Origin: Planococcus citri | Lineage: Eukaryota > Arthropoda > Insecta > Hemiptera > Pseudococcidae | Reading direction: 5' to 3' | Assembly (NCBI RefSeq): GCF_950023065.1 | Contig: NC_088677.1 | Location: 28,851,230-28,915,229, forward strand | DNA: 64,000 bases | Shown here: positions 11,187 through 22,320 of the stretch, in pieces | How positions within the stretch are numbered: the stretch's first letter is position 1 | Layout of the letters: the number at the start of each line of letters is the position of its first letter | Position numbers and translations under genes: made by a program | The notes under the pieces: generated by a model | The model's input: only the letters and a program-made list of their open reading frames with translations | Told to the model about the DNA's origin: nothing | The model's database searches: none

Positions 11187-11830
11187 CAACCACACAAAAT
11201 GAAATTGTTTAACCGAAACAATGATCATCAAGTTCAAAATATATTTTTGTTGTCATCTTATTTTAGCAAAATTGAACACTCGAACCACGTAAATACTTGA
11301 GATGAATATTACTGTAGGTACCTAATAAGAGCATGAAAATACTGACACTCATAGAAAATTATATAGAGTTAGACTCCTTTGAAAATTTGAGGAGATGGCA
11401 CTTTATAGAAAGAAGTCAAAGTTGAATAGAAATACAAATATTTTACAGTATATGAGTATGCAGTTGTATTTTGGGTCATCTTAACAATCAACAGTTCAAT
11501 GTTCAACAATGAGTATATTGAAGGATTGGAGTAAGTAAGTAATAATAATTCATAAAACTGAATTAATAATATGCACAAAAAAAAGTTCGTGTTGTCTTTA
11601 GTATTGGTCTCTGAAATTCAGATTACTTTATTAACATTTTTATTCAGGGTACACTTTAATGAAACGACTATAGGTACTAATACAAGTGCATAAAAAATGT
11701 ATCCAATTATCAAAAAATATAAGTATGTATAGGTATTACGTAAAATACTGGTATAAATTTTTTCAATCACAGGTATCATATTTCATTGTAGTTTACCAAA
11801 CATTCCCTCCTTATTCCTAACAATTCATCT
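11187..11830. repeat. Duplicated 3'-flank segment (copy b)
   Basis: This is the partner of 5810-6429, lying 3' of paralogue 4. The landmarks GCAACCACACAAA, CTAATAAGAGCAT, ATGCAGTTGTATTTTGGGTC and TTTATTCAGGGTACAC occur in the same order. Confidence 0.65.
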
Positions 11831-12712
11831 TCATCCGAACATTACAAGATGCCAAATGCGCCAAGAACATAAACCTGTATCTTCAGCAAACGAATAATCT
11901 TTGTTAATTTTCAAATTCATCATAACGTAAAAATAAAGAAACCTAAATATATTCTTATTCAAAATTTTCGTTTTTTCTAAATCAACCATAAATTCTGACA
12001 AGTATTTTCTGCTATGAGGTAAAAACGTTTGTCCATCATGAGCACTTAACGACTCACTCCAGAAATTCGATTTTGGTTTCATGCCACGAGGCCACTCTTC
12101 TTTTTTCACATTGGCATGCAGAATGATGTTCATTACTAAATAAAATGAAATCATTCTATGCAAAAGAAATCGTAAATTTCTTCCTACAGCTTGGCCGCCG
12201 TGACAGCAAGAGAAAGCGCTCCTAATTTCTTCGTCGCTGTACTTGAATAATTCTTGTTTATCACCGAATTCTAATAAAGTAGTAAATCGATCGCACAGAT
12301 CGCAATCCGTGAGCCCCGAACGTTCAACATTGTCTTCGTACTGAAGATCCTTGGCTGGAGTGTTCAATTCAGTTTGAGCAAATTCCATTAATGCTTGTTC
12401 AAATTTAATAAAAAACGCTTTGCACTTCTCTTCGTCAAATCTTCCAGCTCCTTTAATCCGGTCGAATATTTTCCCCCTCTTCATTGTTTTATAGATTTTC
12501 TTATCTTCGGGTACTCGATTGCAAGTTGGGTCGGTGCATATATCACTTTCTTGGATGTAATTTCGATTTTTAACTTGTATTTCGACTCTCTTGCTGGTTA
12601 TGTGGATTCTGTTACAGGTTCCTGTAGGAAAACTGATTCCTGGATCTTTGTACGGTGTCACGTAATCCACTAAAAGATGCCATGGTAATTTATGAGAAAG
12701 GTGTGAAGACAT
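11831..12712 (-). CDS. Unrecognised Cys-containing protein, tandem paralogue 4 (293 aa)
   Basis: This is the fourth copy: 293 residues, one exon, ATG at 12712. All conserved positions are present (GTC, DICTDPTC, CDLC, FSCCHGG, the MEFAQTELNTPAKD block, the HSRKYLSE block and TKILNKN). Its C-terminal tail (WRIWHLVMFG) differs from copies 1 and 2. It is head-to-head with PIGC, about 800 bp away. Upstream of the ATG a pyrimidine-rich TTTTTAACAG could be the acceptor of a 5'-UTR intron. The role is unknown. Confidence 0.85.
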   Translation of the reverse strand: MSSHLSHKLPWHLLVDYVTPYKDPGISFPTGTCNRIHITSKRVEIQVKNRNYIQESDICTDPTCNRVPEDKKIYKTMKRGKIFDRIKGAGRFDEEKCKAFFIKFEQALMEFAQTELNTPAKDLQYEDNVERSGLTDCDLCDRFTTLLEFGDKQELFKYSDEEIRSAFSCCHGGQAVGRNLRFLLHRMISFYLVMNIILHANVKKEEWPRGMKPKSNFWSESLSAHDGQTFLPHSRKYLSEFMVDLEKTKILNKNIFRFLYFYVMMNLKINKDYSFAEDTGLCSWRIWHLVMFG

Positions 12713-12745
12713 TTTGGAATCGACAGTCGACTTGTGTAACGAAAT

Positions 12746-12872
12746 TTACTGTTAAAAACAGAAAACATAAGTGAAATCAACGAAATATCGAACACTACTG
12801 CCTAATCTATGTATTGTCAATTTATTGACATAAACTTACTCAAGTTGGCGGATATGGTGCAATATTGCGTTG
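12746..12872 (-). promoter_or_regulatory. Promoter block of paralogue 4, proximal part
   Basis: The block equivalent to the other copies is present in divergent form: GTTGGCGGATATGGTGCAAT at 12844-12863 (plus sense). The initiator equivalent reads CAGTAGTG rather than TCAGT. The upstream TACTTGAAGTGCA block now sits at about 13092, displaced by the MITE. Confidence 0.45.
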
Positions 12873-12874
12873 TA

Positions 12875-13084
12875 CAGGGTGGACAGAAATATCGGGTACC
12901 CCTAAGAAAGTTTTTCATTAAAAATATAGGTTGGCAACGTGAAATAGATGCATATGATTGGTGAAATGTTATCTCTCCAGTCTAACAACTAATCATATGC
13001 TACCATTATTATCATTCACTGTGACCAACCAAAGTATTTAGCAGAAAACTTTTTTAGGGGTACCCGATATTTCTGTCCACCCTG
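12875..13084. mobile_element. 210-bp MITE with TA target duplication
   Basis: The element starts CAGGGTGGACAGAAATATCG and ends with the inverted complement. The terminal inverted repeats are essentially perfect over about 30 bp and continue imperfectly. TA dinucleotides flank it at 12873-12874 and 13085-13086, as expected for Tc1/mariner-type transposition. There is no coding capacity. Paralogue 3 shows the intact TTGTACCTACTTGAA target, so the insertion postdates the gene duplication. Confidence 0.88.
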
Positions 13085-13514
13085 TACGTAGGTACTTGAA
13101 GTGCACAGAATTAAAAAGAAGTCTTGAAAAGTTTGATACACTGCAACAAGTTTTAAATTTTCAAAGTTTCATGAATTTTAATTTTTATCAATTTTTTGAT
13201 AAAAAATGAAAATAAAAACAAATCTGCGTAAGTGTTGCCAACATTATTTGGCATGGTTTTAAAATAATGCGGCATCAACACTGCTTCTTATCATTTTGTT
13301 GTTTTCTTTTGATAACAAAATATCAACAAATTTCAATTTTTTCTAAAAAATTTAAATTTTCGTTGTAAATGTTTCATAGAAGAAAAATATAAGAAGAATT
13401 TACTCGTTACAGTGACCCAGTAATGTTCTTCCTTTCAACATCTGTCATCGTAGATAGTTTATTCAACCGTATTTGTAAGTTACTCTACGTTGAAACTTTC
13501 AAAGACTAATCTAA

Positions 13515-14378
13515 ATGACAGTTGCAGCGAGCAGAAGACCATGGAGAAAAAACCTATACGAGAATAAAGACTATCCAGATAACTACACCGACGAGTCATT
13601 CCTCGACGAACTGAAGAAAAACCTTCACATACGAACGGTAACATTTAAAGAAGCCTGCTTCGGTGCCGGACTTCTCACTCAGCAGATATGTGTAGTTGTC
13701 ATCTTCGCTTGCACATTCGTATACCTTTACAACGAATGGATAGATCCGGTGAATTTAATCATCTACACAGATGCTACAGTACTATTAGCATATTGCCTGT
13801 TATTCCATGGCCAATATGATTTCATGAATTTATGTAGAACGTCTTGCATTTACACCATATGCAGCTATATGCTATCACCATTGCTGAAAACATTGACCGA
13901 AACAATCGATACAGATACAATTTACTCTACTACCGTAATAATGATGCTAATCCATTTAATATTTTTCGATTACGGTGTACCGGCTTTAATCGTATCCAGT
14001 TCTTTATCATTAAATGCGGCGATATTCGGAGCTGTTTGTTTAGCATCGAGACTTCCACTGTGTGTTTCTGTTACTGCATTTGTTCACGTTACCGTTCAGT
14101 GTTTCGCATTGGCTCCATTATTTTTAACCAAAGTTGGATTTTCTTTTTATAACCTTGTATTAGAAATTAGCGTTACTGCCTCTATTTTATACTCCATTTC
14201 CGGCGTGATGACTATATTCTATTTCCTAGTAGTATTTTTCATAAATGTTATTTGCCCTTATTTATTTATCAAATGGTATTCGTACAAAGAGAACATATAC
14301 GGTCCTTGGGACGAAGCTATTATTAACGTTTCGGGCAGTCCGAGTTTCAAACAGAAACTACAATGTTTTAATTCTTAA
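13515..14378 (+). CDS. PIGC: PIG-C, GPI N-acetylglucosaminyltransferase subunit C
   Basis: PIG-C is a multi-pass subunit of the ER complex that transfers GlcNAc to phosphatidylinositol, the first step of GPI-anchor synthesis. The 287-residue frame is complete and intronless, close to the usual length of the family. Family hallmarks seen are the N-terminal PWRKNLYENKDYPDNYTDES block (family pattern W-x-K-x-LYE...PDNY), an LKTLTETIDTDTIY block near residue 125-138, HLIFFDYG with SSLSLNAAIF and CLASRLP in the middle, and the C-terminal KENIYGPWDEA signature. Several hydrophobic helices alternate between these blocks, consistent with a membrane protein. The ATG (AAATG) is the first in frame. It is divergently arranged with paralogue 4. 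Confidence 0.95.
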   Translation: MTVAASRRPWRKNLYENKDYPDNYTDESFLDELKKNLHIRTVTFKEACFGAGLLTQQICVVVIFACTFVYLYNEWIDPVNLIIYTDATVLLAYCLLFHGQYDFMNLCRTSCIYTICSYMLSPLLKTLTETIDTDTIYSTTVIMMLIHLIFFDYGVPALIVSSSLSLNAAIFGAVCLASRLPLCVSVTAFVHVTVQCFALAPLFLTKVGFSFYNLVLEISVTASILYSISGVMTIFYFLVVFFINVICPYLFIKWYSYKENIYGPWDEAIINVSGSPSFKQKLQCFNS

Positions 14379-15330
14379 TTTATATTCTGGTCTGTGATAT
14401 TTACATGTTGTTTAGAATTAAGTATTACATGCTTTTTCAAGTACTCGTGTTCTTGCGTTATTGTTCATTTTAAGTGGTATGTTGGAGTAATGCTGACATA
14501 TGGTAATCGTACCTAGTATTAATTGATGACAATTTTTTTTTTTTTACTGAAAAATTATGAGGTATCGAAGTTTGTCATGATTTATGATTTTAATGAAATG
14601 ATTAGATTTAGAACTGTATCAGTTTTAAGATATACAGTTCGAAGAAATTAATTATCTTGTTCAAAAATATAACACTTTCATAAATAATTAGAATATCGAT
14701 TAATTTACCGAGAATAGCGTTACAGCTATGAAGTGCTCATAAAATCTACCCTGACCTTGAATTACGTTACATTCTGCTTACATAATCATATAGCACCTTA
14801 TATGTATGTAGGTACTAGGTACGTATGTATTCTGAAGATTACATATCTAAATTTTATACACTCGAAATAATAGGAAACTTCATCAAAGAAGAAAATCATA
14901 CGTTGATGTAATTACTTCAAACATAAAACTATTGCGAAGAATAATACAATTACATGGAATGCATTATGACGTTTTTTTCTCTCTTTACAAGAATATGCTT
15001 AAATTGGTAATTATTGTGTGGGTAAAAGAAGACAGTACTACGTAATCAATTTTAGGAAAAAAAATACGAAGTCACGCGTTGTTGGTCAGATTTTTGAATA
15101 TATACCATAAAGATCATCAAGTAGGTACTTGCGTACTATTAATTAGATACTCCAGGAATTTATGCGTGAACTCGATGAAATGGAATGAAGTTGAATACTT
15201 TGTAGCAAACTGGTTACTTGAAGATTTTATTGAAGAAATTAATACATTATTAGACATGGAACCCTGTGCAGTAAAAAGTTCAGTAATCAAGATACAGTTG
15301 TATTTTTGAAAATCATTTTAAAAGAAGAAT
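14379..15330. other. Intergenic, no gene seen
   Basis: AT-rich sequence contains the probable PIGC 3' UTR. A 76-codon frame at 15079-15309 starts at TTG, lacks exon signals and is not supported. Confidence 0.45.
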
Positions 15331-16680
15331 GACACCTCATTAGGGTGGGCGTCTTCGACTTTTATTTTTGCAAAATTGGAGGGGCGATTTGATATGAAGT
15401 TGTAGAGGGACCTGGAAAGACTATAGAAGAAAATTTTAGATGTCTGACTTGAACCATCATTTTTTCTAACAAGATCTCAAATTAGAGAAATTTTAAGGGT
15501 CATATTAAAATCGTTTGTAGGTAATAGTTGATCGTAGTACCTATTTGAAGTAAAAAACAATTTTCGAATTTTTTACACTTTTCCAGGAGTTTTGCATGAT
15601 TCGAAAAAATAATAAAATTTTGGCTTTATGTACCTATTCAAAATTTGTGTAAAATAAAGTGACAAAAAAGTGCAAAATTCTCAATATGATCTATCATCAC
15701 AAAAAAAAATTAACTTTTTAAAAAATTTATTTCAATGTAAATTTTAAAATTTGAAACCTTCTAGGTTAAGAATGATGGTTCAAGTCAGTGATCCAAAATT
15801 TTTCCAGCAATCTGTTGAGATCTCTTCACAACTTTTTATCAAATTCTCCTTCCATCCGCCTTTTGATCAAAAATCAAAATTGCCAAGTAAAGGCTCGTTT
15901 TTTGCTAAAAATTGTAGTTTTTTCGCAAAAAAAAAATTGAAATAATCATCATTTTGATAAAAATTGCGAAAATGTGAATGATCTTGCGGAAATTCTGGCC
16001 AAAAAAAGTGTAGCTTTTTAATATTGACAAAGGTCATGCTCTGTATTAAAAACTATAACTAAAAATCCTGCTTTTTAGCAAAATTGCTAAAAATTCTCAG
16101 CCTTTGTTTTTTTTTTTAACCAAAATGTTGCAAATCAGTTTCGTTTTCTCAACAAATGTAAATGTTCAACTTTTTAACAAAAATTCTCGCTTTCCAGCAA
16201 AATTGGCAAAAAGATCACTTCTTTTCTAAAAATTACCCAAAATTTTCGCTTTTTTGCAAGAAATTGCCTTTTGCTAAAATTTTCAGTAAATATTTCTTTT
16301 TGACAAAAATTTTAGATTTTTCAAATATTTACAAAAATTTGTCGTTTTTTACAAAAAAGTCTCATTTTTTCCAAAAATATTGCAAAAAAGCATCATTTTT
16401 TGCCAATAGGTACTCAAGTACGAGCAACTTGCCAAAAATCGTCAAAAATTCTTTTATAGCAAAATCGCAAAAAAATTGTCGTTTTTTGCAACAAAAAAAA
16501 TCCAAAATGTCTCACTACTTTTGTACAAAAATTGTCCAAAAGTTGCGTTTTATTAGATACATTTTCAAAAAGCCCTTCTTTTTCATCAAAATGTTGCAAA
16601 ATAGTTCAACTTTTTAAAATTGAAAACCATGAATATTTCATTTTATAATATTTTCTTTTCATTTTATATAATATTTTCTG

Positions 16681-16710
<30 letters not shown>
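15331..16710. repeat. Degenerate low-complexity array (TTTTGC-AAAA type)
   Basis: From about 15900 to 16620 the sequence is built of short irregular units resembling AAAATTGCAAAAAA(G/T)CTTTTTT, giving long but meaningless frames such as 16162-16617. It ends in an ATATTTTC/poly-T tract of about 27 T near 16680-16707. At 15447 and 15776 a TGACTTGAACCATCAT sequence occurs in opposite orientations. Confidence 0.6.
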
Positions 16711-16712
<2 letters not shown>

Positions 16713-19499
16713 GAGTAATAATAAGAGCTTTGCTTTTTTCTAATAAAATTAAAAGGTATAAGTAATCAGTGTCAAGTGAAATTTAATTTTCAGAAATAAT
16801 CCTTGTTTCATGCTCATCAGGTTAACAAAAAAAAAGTAGGTACCTACCTTCTTTTTTCGAACAGCTACACTTTTTATACTCACCATCTCCTTTCTCTCGT
16901 TTTCCCCATTCACCATTCCAGAAAAATCATTAATTTTACGAACATTATCTGGAAAAAATGTCAATAAAGAAACACGTTAAAACACCTATCTCAATTTCGT
17001 AAATACCTACCTAATGGTATGTATTTGGTAATAGGTACCCTTAAAGCTTGATTTTAAAATTCGAACACTCTTTATCCTTCTAGTTCTGATAAACTAATTT
17101 GTAAAGTGTCAATTGAATATTTATTTTTAAAAAATTTCAGATAATTTATGCAGATATTTAATTTGAATGTGCAAATGCTGACGTAGGTAATCATATAAAA
17201 ATGGGAATACTCGTAACGTAAGCTTAATGAATCACCCATATGTTTTATGAATATTTTCTTCGAAGAAGGTTTACGTAAATACTTGTTCCTTTAGGGTACC
17301 TAGATCTATGTATCAGTGAATGAATATTATAGGTAGCCTGCCTGGGAAATCTCTCAACTTCATTAAATTTTTGTTTACGATAAAATTCAGTTTTAACGGT
17401 AGTACGCTTTCAAAACATAATTAATTAAGTTAGCCACTTCGAGAAAGATATTATACACTTGCATACTTTATAAGAAACGTAAAAACCTATCCAGTACATA
17501 AAGAATCTCGCGTCAGCTGTAAAAAAAAAATAATAAAAAAATTTAACTGACAACAAGAATATATTTCCTACATCGTGTGGATGGATAGGTGTATTAGGAT
17601 TAGGGATTAAGAATAAAAATAATTATATTAAGGCTAGCTTTAATTTCAACTTTGCCTAATTAGCTCGATATATAAAACTGAATATATTATTATTAATATT
17701 TGAAAAATGATATTTTTTTGTACGTATACTGGCATTGCTAGCGCAATCTATCAAGTTCCATACCTACGTATAGTGTGCCATTACCCAAAGGTGTTACGGA
17801 ACCTGAACTAAAACGTATTTTCAAATAGCCATTCATTGTTTGCATATGCTTCAACAGGTATAAACAGCAACGTGGTGCGTTTTTTAAAAATCTTATCTTA
17901 ATTATTTACCGGTTTCGAGTGTTTAATTTCGATCGAATGAGATGCAAATGAAACAATACGATAATATGTTTAAAACGTGCATTTTTTAGTTTGAAAAATT
18001 TTATTTCGCGCGAGTGCATTCGATTTACAACGTTTCCAAGCTGACGTATTTTAAAAAGTGAGTAAAAAAAGCTGAAGTAAGCTATTTGTTAAACTTTAGT
18101 GTCAGTTTTCAATAATTTTATAATAATTTAGGTAAAGTGATAATTTCTTACTGTTGAATCAGAATGAGGCCAGTAGAATTTAGAATTTTATCGGTTTAAA
18201 ATAAGAGACTGGTTATTTCAAAATGATTCATTGTTTAGATAGGAACATTTTATTTGAAAAATGTACTTACCACATAAAATCATCATTGGTTGAATGACAC
18301 GGTTGAATAGATATGTAAAAATTGTCGGTATTTTGCGCCTATTTTTTTTTTTTTTTTTTTTTTTTTTTGTTGCATAAGGTTTTATATTAAGATAATTATT
18401 TCAATATCAATACATCGTAACAATTTCAAGTAACGAAACAAAAATACATAATTCAGCTTTGAAAGAAAAAGATGCACAGATGCAGTAACTAAAAAGGCAC
18501 ATTTCTACGTATTAGTTACCTCATTCTCTTCATCGAAATCTGTTTATAATATCTACACGACGAGGGAAATCTCCGTCGATAATTTATTATTCAAATTTTT
18601 CTCGTTCAACCTTTCTTTATGCGAATAAATAAACAAAAATTATAGTTCTCCGCCCCATTTATCGGGATGAATTACGAGTTATTTCGCACATACCTAGCAT
18701 TATTCACACCTCGATCTACCGATCACGTCAAGTACAGGCAGATCCATAAGAGCAGTATTACGAACTTGTTTTTTTTTTCGTGGTACAAAAATTTCATTAG
18801 CTTTATCGATTCTATCACTTCATTGCAAAATTTTTATTAAATTCGAGCTAACACATTGTTAACCATGGAGGCGTGGTAACTTCATGTTCAATCTTGATAA
18901 CACTGCTTCGACATTTAGCTCAAAGCTTTTATATTGAAAAAAAAAAATGGTATAAATATTTACGATGAACTCCATAGTCCAGACTGTAGAACAGGTGCTC
19001 GACTTTTTTAATAATGATAAATTTTGAAATGGGGTTGGATTTTGGTACCTGCCTGTTTCAATTACGAGTATATGCGAATACATGTGTTATTTAAATGCGA
19101 AGTTATTTCTTATTCGAATAGAGGGGGGGGGTAGAACTGTAAAGCTGTAAAGATTTCTTTTAAATACCTACATATTCAAGTAGGTAGGTAGAGGTACTTA
19201 CATTCTAAAATTGCATTGTGCTATACTCACTACTCAGCCTACTTTAGAAAAGTTTGCTTTTCCAACTTGTTCGAATTTCATTAGAAATGGCATATTTCCT
19301 TCGAAGTACTGTGAATCACACAGGTATAAGTATGTAAATATCGAAGCAATGGAGCATGCATTATTAATAAGTTCATCTCAAGTACCTACAGGAAACTTGA
19401 ATATACGTTCAGTGAAGAATGAATTTTTAATTCTGCCTATTTTTTCTTCTAAATTTGATGATGACTGCAGAAAAAAAATCATTGGAGAAGGTACAAAAC
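16711..19499. other. Gene-free stretch
   Basis: I see no supported exon. The segments 17690-18060 and 18500-18750 are somewhat richer in CpG than the surroundings and could hold regulatory DNA or unrecognised UTRs. A long poly-T lies at about 18342-18368. Confidence 0.4.
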
Positions 19500-22320
19500 T
19501 CTAACTTCATACCATTTTGAAAGACACTGTTTTCATTTTAATCATTGTTTTTTGGGAAACTTTTTCCGGACCCAATTTTTCTAGGACTTTTTGTTCACCT
19601 AGGAATTGATTTCTTTATAGAAAATTTGTTTTTAGTTTGAAAAAACGTGAACTGGAACTGTGATACTGAAATGAGATTTTTTGGGCAAATACCAGTTAAA
19701 CATATAGGTTAGTAGGTATCTAACTAAAATTATAGAGCATAAAATTTCACGAAGTTTTTCTCTAGGAAGCTTTTTTTTTTGAAATATTAGGGCTTAAAAT
19801 TCAATAGTTCAACTTCTGTACCATCTTTCTGTTGCAAATATTTCGAAAAACAATCTTTCAGCTTCAGGATTTTCAGACAAGAACTAAATAAACCCCATTA
19901 AGAGGAAATTTCGCAGCCTGTGATTTTTATTTCTGTTAATTTTTTCTGTTAAAAGCTTTGTTTGTACAAGAAGTCGTTTTTTTATAATGTTTTTTTTTCA
20001 GAAAATCTGTTTTTGGAATGAAAGAAGTGTTAGAATGAAGGGTCTCGCGAGAAAAATGATTGAAACTGAAATTATTGGGCATTCAATTTTTTATCATAAT
20101 TCTTCTAAAAAATAAGCTCATTTCTCGAGATATTCCAGCTTAAAATTCAAAGAGATTCAACTACCTACCTATTCAACTTTTGTGTACGGATTTTTTCTGT
20201 CAGAAAATATCTAAAAAAAAAAAAAAAAAAAAAAACTAAATGAACGAACGTTGCCTTGATGAAAATTTCTCAGCCTGCAATTTTGTTTTCTATCGAATTT
20301 TTTCGTTAGACCCTTTTTTTGCCCATGTAATTTATTTTTGATGTGAAAAAAAGTGAATACTGATACAAAATGAGGTTTCTTGGCCAAACTAAGAGTTCCA
20401 CAGAATTTTTCACAGCAAAACTATTTTTTCGGAGTAGGCTGAGTAGGTATTCTAGCTTAATGTTCAATAGGTTAGTTCAATTTTTGATATCTTCCTCTAG
20501 AAAAAATATCTAGAAAAAAAATTTCAGCACCAAGAAATTGATTTTTGCAGATTTTTGGGGATGGAAATTTTCAAGTTTACTTTTTTTAAAAATATTCATC
20601 ACTCGCCAACAAAAAATGAAAATTCGAATACTTGAGTCGTATAAAAACATCTTTGATAAAAACGTTGATCTCTTCATAATTAAATTGATTTTCGCCCAAT
20701 TTTCCGAAATAAGGTAAGTATATTTAGGTCAGCTTAGATCAAAATACATTTTTTGTTTTATTTTTCTTTTTTGTCAAAATTGACTGCCGAAGAAAGGGGC
20801 TCATGAATTTTAGAAAATTGTTCCTAAATTAATTTGATGCAAAAGCATGAGGATCTTGAGTAAACGTATATGAGTCTGTAACAAGGTAGCTTCAACTTCA
20901 ATGGGCCATTTTAAAGAACATTTTGCTCAAATATATATATTTAAAAATCCGCCTGAGGCTCCAAACTTACGTCCAATCGGTTCCTGGAAGGTCGAAAATG
21001 CGATTCTAAATTCAAACATCAGTTTGCTAACTGGATTGGATCAGATTTTGATACTGTATTAAATTATTCATAATAATCCAAACTGAAATTTTCAAAATTT
21101 ACTTACCACATTTAAAAAAATGAAATCTAGCCCCTGAAATTTGACAACATGATGGTGCTTGTAACCCAAAATTTTTGAGGTACTATTCGCAAAAAAAACT
21201 TCTTGTAAACTGTTTTCAGATGCTCAAAGATTTTCTCCAATCCATTTTTTCAAGATTTTACTTCCATAAAAATTTATAATTGAAAAGGCAGTTGTAAAAA
21301 ATCGCTCTTGATGATCTCGTCAAGTTGAATTACCTACTCGGTCAAGTAATAGGTAGGTACCTATACGTATGTGTATCCCTTTAATTTCTTCAGATAAGTT
21401 TTTTTTCAATTAATGAAAATTCAGTACTTTTCCAAAGATTTTTGAGGTTTATTCTGGATCATGAAAAATTCAGGTACATATTTCTGGGGGGGGGATGCTG
21501 AAATTTTCAGTTGGTCTCAGGGTTGGGATAAGAAAATGTTGAATCTGCCCCTGCCCTGTAATTTCGTTTCCATCAATTTTTCTTGTTGAAGTACACCTCG
21601 TTCACTCTGAGAATTCATTTTTTTGCAGAATTTTTTTTTTTAAAGAGATCTCTTGATAGAATGCAGTTTTTTGTGTAAACGAAGCGTCCCACAAAAAAAT
21701 TTACAGAACTGAAATTGTAGGATAAAAACATTTCTATCATTAGTGTTCTGTAGAGTTTTACTCCAAGAAGCTTTGTTTTTGAGATATTGCAGCTTCGAGT
21801 TGAATGAAACAATTTCAGTCACAAATATTTCACAAAATATTTCATTTGTTAGTAAAGAACCAAAATATGAACTCTGATTGGTAAGAACTTTTACATCCTG
21901 CAATTTTGATTTCATTCAATTAATTAATTGTCAGACCTCTCATTCGCTTTAGAAATCAATTTTTAAATCAGTGTTCACTTTTTATGAATTTTCTTGAACG
22001 AACAAAGGATCTTATTCTATAAAAAAATGAATAAAAACGAGATTGTAGCCTAAAATTTGCAATCAGTACAGTTCAAAACCGAACCTTTTTTCCAAGAAAC
22101 CCAATTTTAGAGATATTTGTCTCCCTACCATTTCATTTTTATTCATGTTTTTTGTATGATGCTTCATGGACTCAATAAAACAATTTTCACTCCTCAAATA
22201 AAAAAATAGCAAAGAAAATATTCAGCTAAAAAAATGGGTAGTTTTGTAAAAAAAAATGATTAAAAAAAATAACGTGTAGGTAGGTACGTGATGGAATTTT
22301 TTCATTTTTTTTTATCTTGC
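19500..22320. repeat. Degenerate tandem repeats of roughly 300-350 bp
   Basis: Several diverged copies share landmarks in the same order: CAGCCTGC(A)ATTTT...TTTCT (near 19915, 20269 and 21894), a TTTTTTGCAGAA-like step, GAAACTTTTTC/AAGCTTTTTTTT and AGATATT-CAGCTTAAAATTCAA (near 19780, 20130 and 21785). Divergence is high and spacing irregular. No protein coding is evident. Confidence 0.5.

Noticed and set aside
15079..15309. 76-residue plus-strand frame
   Set aside because: Starts at TTG and shows no exon signals or family resemblance.
15447..15795. Short inverted repeat TGACTTGAACCATCAT suggesting a MITE
   Set aside because: Inverted similarity covers only about 20 bp and no target duplication is visible.
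16162..16617. 151-residue frame rich in Phe, Lys and Ser
   Set aside because: It is a by-product of the TTTTTGCAAAA low-complexity array, and the antisense frame is open for the same reason.
19211..19504. 97-residue plus-strand frame
   Set aside because: TTG start, no splice context, sits next to a degenerate repeat field.
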